Position numbers and translations under genes: made by a program. A stretch of 64,000 nt of DNA, taken from NCBI RefSeq assembly GCF_002006345.1, contig NZ_LZZM01000119.1, positions 1 to 64,000 of the forward strand, in the 5' to 3' direction. The notes beneath the pieces are model-generated. The model was not told the origin of the DNA. It worked only from the letters and a program-made list of their open reading frames with translations, and made no database searches. Position 1 is the first letter of the stretch. Every line of letters starts with the position of its first letter. The stretch comes from Clostridium puniceum. GTDB taxonomy: Bacteria; Bacillota; Clostridia; Clostridiales; Clostridiaceae. Below, in pieces: positions 18,427 to 26,731 of this stretch.

Positions 18427-18741
18427 ATGAATGAGAATATTATGGAACCAAATATTGTTGTTAAGCAAAAGGATAAAGTTAAGATAAAAAAACCTAAAGA
18501 CTATAAAGTTGTTATGTATAATGATGATTATACTACAATGGAGTTTGTTATTAATATATTAGTAAGTGTATTTAATAAAAAGCTTATGGAAGCAGAAAAA
18601 ATAATGTTAGATGTACATGAAAAAGGTAAGGGTGTAGCGGGAATATATAGCCATGATATTGCAATAACCAAGGTTTCAACTGCAATGGGGATGGCAAAGG
18701 AAAAAGGTTTTCCGTTTAAGCTCACAGTGGAGGAGGCGTAG
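18427..18741 (+). CDS. clpS: ATP-dependent Clp protease adaptor ClpS
   Basis: A protein of about 100 residues that delivers N-degron substrates to ClpA. The core matches ClpS throughout: YKVVMYNDDYTTMEFVINIL (the NDD...ME pocket residues), KIMLDVHEKGKGVAGIYSHD and AITKVSTAM, up to the C-terminal PFKLTVEEA. The start is awkward. ATG 18427 is only one base from AGGAGG (18420-18425), while the next in-frame ATG, 18442, is 16 bases away. The longer form is listed, but translation may well begin at 18442. It precedes clpA by 3 bases, whose ribosome binding site lies inside clpS. Confidence 0.92.
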   Translation: MNENIMEPNIVVKQKDKVKIKKPKDYKVVMYNDDYTTMEFVINILVSVFNKKLMEAEKIMLDVHEKGKGVAGIYSHDIAITKVSTAMGMAKEKGFPFKLTVEEA

Positions 18742-18744
18742 AAT

Positions 18745-21015
18745 ATGAAGATCACCAATGAAGTTAATTTAATATTACTTAAGGCATATGAAGAAGCAAG
18801 GGGAAAAAATAGTGAATATATTACTCCAGAGCATCTGTTATATGCAGCAACCTTTGATGAGAATGTAGAATATGCTATCAAAGAATGTGGTGGTAGTTTA
18901 GAAAATTTAAGGTATAACTTAAATACTTATATAAGAACATATATAAATAAAATAGGACCTGGAGAACCACAAGAAAGCATTGAATTTCAACAAGTTATTT
19001 TAAATGCTAATGAACAAATTACAAATAGCGGGAAAGACGTTATTGATGTAGATCATATAATTTCTGCAATTTTCAATTTAGAAGATAGTTATGCAAGGTA
19101 TTATTTGGAGCAGGAAGGTGTTACAAAAAGAGAGTTACTATATTCTTTATGCCATAGTTTAGCAGAAGAAAATAAAAATTCATATGAAAGCACGGAAAAT
19201 TTTGGAGAAAATACTGAAGAAAGTGTAAGTGAAGAGAATCAAGAACAGATTAAGAAGAAAAAGGAAGATGCTTTTCTTAATAAATTTACAACAAATCTTA
19301 TTGAGAAAATTAAAGAGGAAAATAGTGATCCACTAATAGGGAGAGAGGATATTTTAGATAGAAGTATTCAAATACTTTGTAGAAGAATAAAAAATAATCC
19401 TATACATGTAGGGGAGTCTGGAGTTGGTAAAACTGCTATTACTTTAGGCCTTGCAAGGCTTATAAGTGAGGAGAAGGTACCAGAAAAGCTAAAAGGAAGT
19501 TCTATGTTTTCTTTAGATATAGGAGCAGTAATTGCAGGGACTAAGTATCGAGGGGATTTTGAAGAAAGAATTAAAAGAATTTTGGATTTGATTGGAAAAG
19601 AGCATAAACCCATAGTGTATATAGATGAAATTCATAATATAGTTGGTGCTGGAGCTTTAAATGGCGGAGCTTTAGATGCATCAAATTTGTTAAAGCCATA
19701 TCTAACAGAAGGTAAAATTAGATTTATTGGAGCAACTACCTTTGATGAATATAAAAAGTTTTTTGAAAAAGATAAAGCTTTAAGCAGAAGATTTCAAACA
19801 ATAGATGTTAAAGAGCCATCGATTAAGGATGCAATAGAAATACTTAATGGACTTAAGATTAATTATGAAGAATATCATAATGTAAGTTATACGGATGAAG
19901 CAATTAGCGATGCAGTAACTTTAAGTGATAAGTACATTAATGATAAATATTTACCAGATAAAGCTGTAGATATTATTGATGAAGCTGGAGCTTACGCACG
20001 TGTGCATAATGAAAATTTGGAAGAAAAAATAGTAATTGATAGAAACATTATTGAAGAAATAGTATCTAAGGTTTGCAGTATTCCAAAGCAAACTGTAGAA
20101 AGCAGTGAAATTAATTCTTTAAAATATTTAGAAACTGGCTTAAAGGAAAATATTTTTTCTCAAGATAAAGCGATTGAAGAAGTTGTAAGATGTATAAAGA
20201 TGTCTAGATCAGGATTAAATGAAGAAGATAAGCCGGTAGCATCTATGCTTTTTGTTGGACCTACTGGAGTTGGGAAAACTGAAATTGCAAGATGTCTTTC
20301 TAAGAAACTTGGTGTAGAATTAATAAGATTTGACATGAGTGAATATGCGGAAAAACATGCAGCTGCAAAACTTATAGGATCACCTCCTGGATATGTAGGA
20401 TATGAAGAAGGTGGACTTTTAACAGATTCAATAAGAAAGACGCCTCATTGTGTATTGCTATTAGATGAAATAGAAAAAGCTCATGAAGATATTTTAAGTG
20501 TGTTACTTCAAGTTATGGATTATGCAACGCTTACTGATAATAAAGGTAGAAAAGCTGATTTTAGAAATGTAATAATAATAATGACTTCTAACGCTGGAGC
20601 AAGAAATATAGGTAAAAAACTTATAGGCTTTGGAGACAGAGAAGTCAAAGGTGAGGCTATAATGGAAGAAGTAAAGAAATTTTTTACACCTGAATTTAGA
20701 AACAGATTAGATAAAATAATAGTATTTAATAGTATGAATGATGTTATGGCAATGAATATTGCTAAGAAGCAGTTAAATGACTTTAAAATTAAATTAGCTA
20801 ATAAAAATATAGAAATTGAATTTACAGAAGAATGTGCTAAACATCTTGTAAAAATAGGTACATCAGAAGAGTTTGGTGCTAGAGAAATTGCTAGAATAAT
20901 AGCTTCAAAGATAAAACCATTATTAGTTGACGAAATTTTGTTTGGAAAATTGAGAGATGGTGGAAGTTGTGTTATTAACGTTAAAAATGAAGAATTTAAA
21001 TTAAAAATTAATTAG
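18745..21015 (+). CDS. clpA: ClpA, AAA+ unfoldase of the ClpAP protease
   Basis: A 756-residue double-ATPase unfoldase. The Clp N-domain (about 1-150) begins EVNLILLKAYEEARGKNSEY. D1 has Walker A GESGVGKT near 222 and Walker B IVYIDEIHNIVGAGA; D2 has GPTGVGKT near 505 and VLLLDEIEKAHEDIL. There is no ClpB-type middle coiled coil, and linkage to clpS identifies ClpA. D1 reads GES rather than the usual GEP, a mild substitution. It works with ClpP, which is not in this window. GAGGAGG precedes ATG 18745, and expression is coupled to clpS. A terminator follows. Confidence 0.95.
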   Translation: MKITNEVNLILLKAYEEARGKNSEYITPEHLLYAATFDENVEYAIKECGGSLENLRYNLNTYIRTYINKIGPGEPQESIEFQQVILNANEQITNSGKDVIDVDHIISAIFNLEDSYARYYLEQEGVTKRELLYSLCHSLAEENKNSYESTENFGENTEESVSEENQEQIKKKKEDAFLNKFTTNLIEKIKEENSDPLIGREDILDRSIQILCRRIKNNPIHVGESGVGKTAITLGLARLISEEKVPEKLKGSSMFSLDIGAVIAGTKYRGDFEERIKRILDLIGKEHKPIVYIDEIHNIVGAGALNGGALDASNLLKPYLTEGKIRFIGATTFDEYKKFFEKDKALSRRFQTIDVKEPSIKDAIEILNGLKINYEEYHNVSYTDEAISDAVTLSDKYINDKYLPDKAVDIIDEAGAYARVHNENLEEKIVIDRNIIEEIVSKVCSIPKQTVESSEINSLKYLETGLKENIFSQDKAIEEVVRCIKMSRSGLNEEDKPVASMLFVGPTGVGKTEIARCLSKKLGVELIRFDMSEYAEKHAAAKLIGSPPGYVGYEEGGLLTDSIRKTPHCVLLLDEIEKAHEDILSVLLQVMDYATLTDNKGRKADFRNVIIIMTSNAGARNIGKKLIGFGDREVKGEAIMEEVKKFFTPEFRNRLDKIIVFNSMNDVMAMNIAKKQLNDFKIKLANKNIEIEFTEECAKHLVKIGTSEEFGAREIARIIASKIKPLLVDEILFGKLRDGGSCVINVKNEEFKLKIN

Positions 21016-21023
21016 TATATGTT

Positions 21024-21075
21024 TAAAGAGACAAGAATTTATTGAGAGTAAAATAATTCTTGTTTCTTTAATTTA
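21024..21075 (+). terminator. Terminator after clpA
   Basis: TAAAGAGACAAGAATT (21024-21039) pairs with AATTCTTGTTTCTTTA (21055-21070), 16 bp with one G-U pair, and ATTTATATAG follows. The rest of the gap to 21260 is AT-rich with no gene seen. Confidence 0.85.
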
Positions 21076-21265
21076 TATAGGTTTCAAAATAATTCTTTCG
21101 TAAAAATTATATTTGTTATTTAATTTTATATGAATTCTTAATTGCAATACATATAGAACAAATTTAAAATTCTAATGAAGAAGTTCCATAAAAAAGGTTT
21201 TAATGAATAAAAGTTTAAATTATGGATAATATATTAGTGATAAAAAGAAATTTCTAAACTAAAAG

Positions 21266-21302
21266 AGGAGGTGAACTGTTGCAAAGTTATTGATTAACTT
21301 TG
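21266..21302 (+). promoter_or_regulatory. Shine-Dalgarno, mini-ORF and hairpin leader of the zinc-ribbon gene
   Basis: A near-perfect Shine-Dalgarno (AGGAGGTGA, 21266-21274) is followed at normal distance by a TTG (21279) that opens only TTG CAA AGT TAT TGA. The same bases form a perfect 8-bp hairpin, CAAAGTTA (21282-21289) / TAACTTTG (21295-21302). The true start of the zinc-ribbon protein, ATG 21319, lies 16 bases beyond the hairpin and has no Shine-Dalgarno of its own. This suggests translational coupling, a leader peptide or a structural bypass. Confidence 0.5.
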
Positions 21303-21318
21303 GCAATGGAACATTATA

Positions 21319-21474
21319 ATGGAAGATAAAAAATTAACATGTAGAGATTGTGGGGACGAATTCATTTTTACTGTAGGAGAGCAAGAATTCTACAAAGAAA
21401 AAGGATTTGAAAATGAGCCAATAAGATGTGCTGATTGTAGAAGAGCTAGAAAGCAACAAAATAATAGAAGATAA
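21319..21474 (+). CDS. Small zinc-ribbon protein
   Basis: A 51-residue protein beginning MEDKKLTCRDCGDEFIFT and ending RRARKQQNNRR. Two CxxC pairs (C8-x-x-C11 and C37-x-x-C40) frame a treble-clef/zinc-ribbon of the zf-trcl type, and GEQEFYKEKGFENEP between them is the family signature. The basic tail suggests RNA or ribosome contact. Homologues are widespread small proteins in Firmicutes and their role is not known. The start has no adjacent ribosome binding site; an in-frame TAA at 21295 rules out an N-terminal extension. It has its own terminator at 21501. Confidence 0.85.
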   Translation: MEDKKLTCRDCGDEFIFTVGEQEFYKEKGFENEPIRCADCRRARKQQNNRR

Positions 21475-21500
21475 TCAATAAGAAATTAGTTGATTTATCA

Positions 21501-21558
21501 AATAGGCTGATAATAAAATAGATTGGAAAAATCTTTTGTATCAGCCTATTGTTTTATT
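21501..21558 (+). terminator. Terminator after the zinc-ribbon gene
   Basis: AATAGGCTGATA (21501-21512) pairs perfectly with TATCAGCCTATT (21539-21550), and GTTTTATT follows. Inside, AAGATTNNNAATCTT-like bases (near 21520-21535) extend the fold. Confidence 0.85.
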
Positions 21559-21955
21559 AATATTTCAAAATTTAATAGTTAAAATCCAGAGATCAATTAT
21601 AGAAGAATTTGCGCAAAATTACTTTTAATTGGAAAGGTAAGTTTTTTATATTTATAATCAAAGTATATAAATTTCAAATATAATCGTATAAGCATAAAAT
21701 TCGAGAGCTTTTACTATAAATTATTAGTGAAATAATAATTAATTTGCTTATAAATAAATAGAATATTAACGAAATGTTGAAATTGAATATGAATAATTAA
21801 AAAAATATAAAAATTCTATTGAATTTATTATGCATTTATGAGTATAATATAAAAAAGATTTGAATATAAAATTATTTAATAATCTTTTTTATTTTTCGAA
21901 TTTAATATTTATTAATGTACATTAAAATAAATTAGATTCTAAATTTATATTTTAA
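21559..21955. other. AT-rich gap upstream of the T-box leader
   Basis: No gene is visible. A possible promoter is TTGAAT (21819-21824), an 18-bp spacer, TATAAT (21843-21848). Immediately after it AAAAAAGATT (21851-21860) pairs with AATCTTTTTT (21881-21890). This A/U hairpin at the very 5' end of the predicted transcript is unusual. The promoter call is tentative. Confidence 0.35.
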
Positions 21956-21959
21956 AGAT

Positions 21960-22267
21960 GTTGATAAGGAAGAGTATATAGAAGTGTACTTTTTAGAGAG
22001 CTAGAGATTGGTGAAAATCTAGTAAGTAAGTTTTATAGAAGCAGCCTTTGAATTTTATAGCTGAAAAATAAAGATTATAATGTAAAATTTTAAACAATTA
22101 GTTGTTTGAAATGGTAATTTTTAATTAGGTTATAACGTAATCCTCACGTTATAGAGGTGGAGTATATAATTATATATTCTAGCTGAGTGAACAATATTTA
22201 TATTGTTTATTAGGGTGGTACCGCGAAGTAGTTCCTTCGTCCCTTGTTTGGGATGGAGGATTTTTTT
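21960..22267 (+). promoter_or_regulatory. T-box riboswitch, likely alanine-responsive
   Basis: All T-box landmarks are present. Stem I has GGAAGAGTA (GA-motif side) and AGAGAGCTAGAGATTGGTGAAAATCTAG split over its distal part. The specifier side reads GAA-GCA-GCC. The T-box itself is TAGGGTGGTACCGCG (22211-22225). The terminator is TCCTTCGTCCC (22233-22243) with GGGATGGAGGA (22250-22260) plus seven Ts. In the usual layout the codon precedes purine-CC, so the specifier is GCA (22041-22043), alanine. The TGGT bulge would pair with a tRNA whose discriminator is A, as in tRNA-Ala. Uncharged tRNA would prevent termination and switch on the Lrp/aminotransferase genes. Confidence 0.88.
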
Positions 22268-22294
22268 ATTCAAAAAATAAGGAGGTTATTTTCA

Positions 22295-22774
22295 ATGGAG
22301 GAAATACTTGAGATTTTAGAAAAGAATGGTAGGTATACTGATGAACAAATTGCTGTTATGGTAGGAAAGACAGTTGAAGAAGTTAGAGAGGCTATTAGAG
22401 ATTATGAAGAAAAGAATATTATAGCCGGATATACAACTCTTATAAATTGGGAAAATACAGGTAGTGAGACAGTTACAGCTCTAATAGAAGTTAAGATAAC
22501 TCCTCAAAGAGGTGAAGGGTTTGATAAGGTTGCAGAGCGTATATATAAATTTTCAGAAGTTAAGGCATGTTATTTAATGTCTGGAGGATTTGATCTAACA
22601 GTTATTGTTGAAGGAAAAACTATGAAACAAGTAGCACTTTTTGTATCTGAAAAACTTGCAGTGCAACAATATGTATTAAGTACAAGCACTCATTTTGTGT
22701 TAAAAAAATATAAAGATCATGGCACAATATTTAAAGAAAAGAAAGTAAGTGATAGGGAGGCAATATTTATATGA
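22295..22774 (+). CDS. Lrp/AsnC-family transcriptional regulator
   Basis: A 160-residue regulator. The N-terminal helix-turn-helix region reads EEILEILEKNGRYTDEQIAV, then MVGKTVEEVREAI. The C-terminal RAM amino-acid-sensing domain includes VTALIEVKITPQRGEGFDKV and ACYLMSGGFDLTVIVEGKT. The open frame extends back into the T-box terminator (22244), but ATG 22295 with AAGGAGG at 22279-22285 is the true start. Its stop overlaps the ATG of the aminotransferase (ATGA), so the two are translationally coupled and both lie under T-box control. It may autoregulate or sense the amino acid its partner handles. Confidence 0.92.
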   Translation: MEEILEILEKNGRYTDEQIAVMVGKTVEEVREAIRDYEEKNIIAGYTTLINWENTGSETVTALIEVKITPQRGEGFDKVAERIYKFSEVKACYLMSGGFDLTVIVEGKTMKQVALFVSEKLAVQQYVLSTSTHFVLKKYKDHGTIFKEKKVSDREAIFI

Positions 22775-23943
22775 TATTAGAAAATATGATTTTAGATTAT
22801 GTTAAAGATATGCCTCCATCAGGTATAAGAAAATACTTTGATATAATCAATGAAATGGAGGATGTGATTTCACTTGGTGTTGGAGAACCAGATTTCGTTA
22901 CTCCTTGGAATGTTAGAGAAGCTGGTATTTATTCTTTAGAACAAGGGCATACTCATTATTCTTCAAATGCAGGATTTATTGAACTACGTGTAGAGATAGC
23001 AAAATATCTTCATAGAAGATTTAATCTTGATTATAATCCCGAAAATCAAATATTAGTTACAGTTGGAGGAAGTGAAGGGATTGATATAGCACTTAGAGCT
23101 TTAGTTGGACCAGGAGATGAAGTTATAGTACCAGAACCAAGCTTTGTTGCATATAAAGGGTGTACAGCTTTTACTGGCGCAACGGCTAAAGTATTAAATC
23201 TTAAATCTGAAGATGAATTTAAACTTACGCCAGAAGCTTTAGAAGCTGCTATTACACCAAAAACAAAAGTAGTTATAATACCATTTCCTAATAATCCAAC
23301 AGGAGCAATAATGACAAGAGATGAGCTGGCTGGAATAGTAGAAGTTCTAAAAGATAAAAATATTATTGCTATTTCAGATGAAATATATTCAGAACTTTGT
23401 TATGGAGATAAACATGTTTCAATAGCATCTTTTCCGGAGATGAAGAAAAAAACTTTGGTTATAAATGGATTTTCTAAGTCGTATGCAATGACAGGATGGA
23501 GATTAGGATATATTTGTGGTCATCCAGTTTTAATAGATGCTATGAAGAAAATTCACCAATATGCAATTATGAGTTCTCCAACAACGGCTCAATATGCTGC
23601 TATTGAAGCTTTAAAGAGTGGTGATAGTAGTGTAGAAGAAATGTGTAGAGAATATAATAGAAGAAGAAGAGTTCTGTTAGATGGATTTAGAAAAATGGGA
23701 TTAGAGTGTTTTGAACCACATGGAGCATTTTATATATTTCCAAGTATTAAATCTACAGGAATAACTTCTGATGAGTTTTGCGAACAATTACTTTTAAGTG
23801 AAAAAGTTTTAGTTGTTCCAGGAAATGCCTTTGGCGAATGTGGAGAAGGTTTTGTAAGAGTTTGTTATGCGTCTTCTATGGAGGATATTATTGAAGCATT
23901 AAAGAGAATGAAAAAGTTTATTAATAAATTAAAGAGTAAATAA
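22771..23943 (+). CDS. Class I/II PLP aminotransferase
   Basis: A 390-residue fold-type I aminotransferase. Motifs are ISLGVGEPDFVTPWNV, VGGSEGIDIALRAL, IPFPNNPTGAIM (Asn and Pro of the substrate loop), ISDEIYSELCYG (Asp for the pyridine N, Tyr) and NGFSKSYAMTGWRLGYI with the Schiff-base Lys near 236. It belongs to the broad aspartate/aromatic/alanine aminotransferase subgroup, so family membership does not fix the substrate. The upstream T-box with a GCA specifier favours a role in alanine metabolism, for example alanine synthesis from pyruvate. It starts at ATG 22771 with GGGAGG upstream. Confidence 0.92.
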   Translation: MILENMILDYVKDMPPSGIRKYFDIINEMEDVISLGVGEPDFVTPWNVREAGIYSLEQGHTHYSSNAGFIELRVEIAKYLHRRFNLDYNPENQILVTVGGSEGIDIALRALVGPGDEVIVPEPSFVAYKGCTAFTGATAKVLNLKSEDEFKLTPEALEAAITPKTKVVIIPFPNNPTGAIMTRDELAGIVEVLKDKNIIAISDEIYSELCYGDKHVSIASFPEMKKKTLVINGFSKSYAMTGWRLGYICGHPVLIDAMKKIHQYAIMSSPTTAQYAAIEALKSGDSSVEEMCREYNRRRRVLLDGFRKMGLECFEPHGAFYIFPSIKSTGITSDEFCEQLLLSEKVLVVPGNAFGECGEGFVRVCYASSMEDIIEALKRMKKFINKLKSK

Positions 23944-23950
23944 TATTATA

Positions 23951-23994
23951 AAAAATAGAGTAACCTAAACTAAAGATGGATGCTCTATTTTTGA
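23951..23994 (+). terminator. Terminator after the aminotransferase gene
   Basis: AAAAATAGAG (23951-23960) pairs with CTCTATTTTT (23983-23992) across a 22-nt loop, with a T-run in the 3' arm. The rest of the 343-bp gap to the LacI gene is non-coding, with the LacI promoter at 24134. Confidence 0.75.
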
Positions 23995-24133
23995 GTTAAT
24001 TTTTCTTTAAAATATCCGTATAAAAATTTATTTTGTTAAGTTTTAGTCTAATATTTTGGGAAAATGTAGTTATATTAGGCATAATGGAGAAAAAGTAATC
24101 AATTACAATAAAAAATAGAATTGAGTAAGAATA

Positions 24134-24190
24134 TTGACATCATATTTCTAATATATTATTATAAATATAAATATGGTATCGCTTCCATAT
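24134..24190 (+). promoter_or_regulatory. Promoter and LacI-type operator of the nucleoside locus
   Basis: TTGACA (24134-24139), a 17-bp spacer and TATTAT (24157-24162) form a strong promoter. Just after the predicted start lies ATATGGTATCGCTTCCATAT (24171-24190), an imperfect palindrome centred on CG as in LacI/GalR operators. The inner TGGTATCGCTTCCA also fits 12 of 14 positions of the catabolite-response consensus TGWNANCGNTNWCA. The position suits autorepression. Confidence 0.65.
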
Positions 24191-24286
24191 TGCAAGAAAT
24201 TTTTCAAAACAAAATTAGAAATAAATAGCAATAAGTTAGAGAAAACGTAATGATCAAATAAAAAAATACAATGGGGTGAATTTACA

Positions 24287-25306
24287 ATGTCAGTAACTAT
24301 AAGTGATATTGCAAAACAAGCAAACGTATCATCAGCAACGGTATCAAGAGTACTTAATAGTTCAGGATATGTAAAAGAAGAAACGAAAAAAAGAATATTA
24401 GATGCGATAAAAGAAACCAATTATGTTCCAAGTGCAATTGCTAGAAGTCTATCAAAAAGTGAAACGAACACTATAGGAGTAATTGTTCCAGATATAACAA
24501 ATGCTTATTTTGGAGAAATTATAAAAGGAATAAGTGACATTGCTGAAAAAAATAATTTGAATATAATTTTATTTAATACAGATAATTATTTAGAGAAGGA
24601 AATACGTGCTCTTAAATTATTAAAAGAGCAAAGAATTAAAGGAATTATAATGACACCTGGTTTTGGCGAAGAAAAATTTAATGAATCTTATATAAAAACA
24701 ATAAATAATTTAAATATCCCAATAATTTTAGTTTCTGCAGATGTTAAATTTACTAAATTAAATGGGGTTTTTGTTGATAATATAAAGGGTGGCTTTGACG
24801 CAACAAACTTATTAATTAAAGAAGGTCATACAAAAATAGGAATTATGACTGGATTATTAAGCTCAGAACCAGTGGCAGATAGATTAGAAGGATATAAAAA
24901 AGCTTTAAAAGAAAATGATATTCCTTTTAAAAATAAATACGTTTATTATGGAGATTTTAAATTAGAAAAAGCATATGAATTGACTAAAAATTTATTTGAA
25001 GAAAAAGATCATCCTACTGCATTAATAGTTTGCAGCAATATGATGACTATGGGAGTAATAAAAGCGTTAAAAGATGAAAATAGAGAGATTCCTAAAGATT
25101 TAGCAATTATAGGCTTTGACAAAATTGATTTTTTAGATATAGTTGGACTTAATATTACATATGTGGAAGATTCACCAATAGAATTAGGAAAAGCATCTAT
25201 GAATATGCTTTGCGATATTATCAGCAATATTGAAGATGAAAATGCAAGAAGGTTGATAATCGCACCACAAATAATAGTTAAAGGTTCAGAAAAAGCTCAT
25301 AAGTAA
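24287..25306 (+). CDS. LacI-family regulator of the nucleoside uptake/catabolism locus
   Basis: A 339-residue regulator. The N-terminal LacI helix-turn-helix and hinge read TISDIAKQANVSSATVSRVL and YVPSAIARSLSKSETNTIGV. The periplasmic-binding-protein-like effector domain runs from about 60 (VIVPDITNAYFGEIIKGISD) to the end. Start ATG 24287 follows GGGGTGA. It sits 127 bp ahead of the BMP lipoprotein gene and in the same direction as transporter, deoC, deoB, cdd and deoD. It is therefore most likely the local repressor, with a nucleoside or (deoxy)ribose phosphate as inducer; the effector is inference. A likely operator lies at 24171-24190. Confidence 0.92.
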   Translation: MSVTISDIAKQANVSSATVSRVLNSSGYVKEETKKRILDAIKETNYVPSAIARSLSKSETNTIGVIVPDITNAYFGEIIKGISDIAEKNNLNIILFNTDNYLEKEIRALKLLKEQRIKGIIMTPGFGEEKFNESYIKTINNLNIPIILVSADVKFTKLNGVFVDNIKGGFDATNLLIKEGHTKIGIMTGLLSSEPVADRLEGYKKALKENDIPFKNKYVYYGDFKLEKAYELTKNLFEEKDHPTALIVCSNMMTMGVIKALKDENREIPKDLAIIGFDKIDFLDIVGLNITYVEDSPIELGKASMNMLCDIISNIEDENARRLIIAPQIIVKGSEKAHK

Positions 25307-25432
25307 TGCTCTACGGGAATACTAACTTTTGATTTAAATAAAATTAAAGAAACTACTACTTTATAAATTTGAATCATGAAAAAATATTTCGTGATTTTAA
25401 ATATTAAAAATATATTTATAGGAGGAGAAATA

Positions 25433-26554
25433 ATGAAAAAGAGATTATTATCATTATTAGCAGTTTCAGCAATAACAGTAACTTTATTTGCTGGTTGTGG
25501 AAGTTCATCAAGTACAGGGGATAAAGCTGCAGGGGATAAAACTACTAAAGAAGAAAAATTAAAAGTAGGTATGGTAACTGATTCGGGAACAATTGATGAT
25601 AAGTCATTTAACCAAGGTACTTGGGAAGGTTTAGAGAAGACGAAAACAGATTTTGGAACAGAAACAAAATATGTAAAACCAAGTGGTGAAACAGAAGCAG
25701 ATTACTTAAAGAACATAGGTGATCTTTATGATTCAGGATACAAGCTTATAGCTACTCCAGGATTTAAATTTGAAACAGCTATTTTTAAAGCACAAGATCA
25801 ATATAAGGATGCAAAGTTTGTTTTAATTGATGGTACTCCAAATGATGGAGCAACACCAAAAGCAAACTATAAAGTAGGGGAAAATGCTGTATCTATTTTA
25901 TTTGCTGAACATCAATCAGGATTTATAGCAGGTGTTGCAGCAGCAGTACAACTTAAAGAAGGAGAACTTGGATTTATTGGTGGTATGGAAATTCCAGCAG
26001 TTCAAAAGTTTAACTGGGGATTCCAACAAGGTGTAGCTTATGCTAACAAAAATCTAGGCACTAAAATGTCATTGAAAGCGGAAAATGTAGTATATCAAGG
26101 AACATTTAACGATACAGCAGCAGGACAACAACTTGCAGCATCAATGTATGACAGAGGTGTTAAAGCTATCTTCTGTGCAGCTGGTGGAGTTGGTAATGGA
26201 GTTATAACTGAAGCTAAAGCAAGAGCAGCAACAGGTAAAGGTGTTTGGATGATTGGTGTTGATAGAGATCAATATCAAGATGGTGTAGGCGCAGATGGTA
26301 AGTCAATAGTTCTTACTTCAGCTATTAAAAAAGTTGAAGCAGCAAGTTATGACATGGTTAAACAATTAAAAGAAAATAAATTCCCAGGTGGTCAAACATT
26401 AACATTTGATATTACTAAGGATGCAGTTGGTATACCAACAAAGAATCCAAACTTAACTGATGATACAATGAAAACAGTTAATGATGTAGTTGCAAAACTT
26501 AAAGATGGTTCAGTTAAAGTAAATGATACAAATGATGGATCATTAATTAAATAA
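25433..26554 (+). CDS. BMP-family nucleoside-binding lipoprotein
   Basis: A 373-residue extracellular substrate-binding protein of the BmpA/Med family. The signal peptide ends in a lipobox LFAGC (lipidated Cys 22), followed by a Ser/Gly/Lys-rich linker. The mature domain shows KVGMVTDSGTIDDKSFNQGT, IATPGFKFETAIFKAQDQY, GFIAGVAAAVQL, GFIGGMEIPAVQKF and VWMIGVDRDQYQDG. BMP proteins of this type bind purine and pyrimidine nucleosides. The frame opens earlier at 25376, but ATG 25433 with GGAGGAG starts a proper signal peptide. Upstream, AATCATGAAA/TTTCGTGATT (about 25372-25396) can form a small hairpin. First gene of the transporter operon. Confidence 0.93.
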   Translation: MKKRLLSLLAVSAITVTLFAGCGSSSSTGDKAAGDKTTKEEKLKVGMVTDSGTIDDKSFNQGTWEGLEKTKTDFGTETKYVKPSGETEADYLKNIGDLYDSGYKLIATPGFKFETAIFKAQDQYKDAKFVLIDGTPNDGATPKANYKVGENAVSILFAEHQSGFIAGVAAAVQLKEGELGFIGGMEIPAVQKFNWGFQQGVAYANKNLGTKMSLKAENVVYQGTFNDTAAGQQLAASMYDRGVKAIFCAAGGVGNGVITEAKARAATGKGVWMIGVDRDQYQDGVGADGKSIVLTSAIKKVEAASYDMVKQLKENKFPGGQTLTFDITKDAVGIPTKNPNLTDDTMKTVNDVVAKLKDGSVKVNDTNDGSLIK

Positions 26555-26606
26555 TAATTAAATAAATTCCTAAAACAATGTAGTTAGGATTCTATAAGAT
26601 AATGGT

Positions 26607-26672
26607 GAAGGATGCGTTTCTACAGGTTTTACATTCTTAATGAATTTGAAACTTATAGAAATTTCATCCTTC
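26607..26672 (+). other. Long imperfect hairpin between the lipoprotein and ATPase genes
   Basis: GAAGGATG (26607-26614) pairs with CATCCTTC (26665-26672), TTTCTA (26617-26622) with TAGAAA (26656-26661), and GTTT (26626-26629) with AAAC (26649-26652). No T-run follows. This fits an mRNA-stabilising or processing stem that would keep the lipoprotein message more abundant than the membrane components. Confidence 0.5.
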
Positions 26673-26731
26673 ATATGCTTAAATTCAAAGTATATTGTAT
26701 AAATTGTAATTTAAATAAGGAGGAGTCTATA

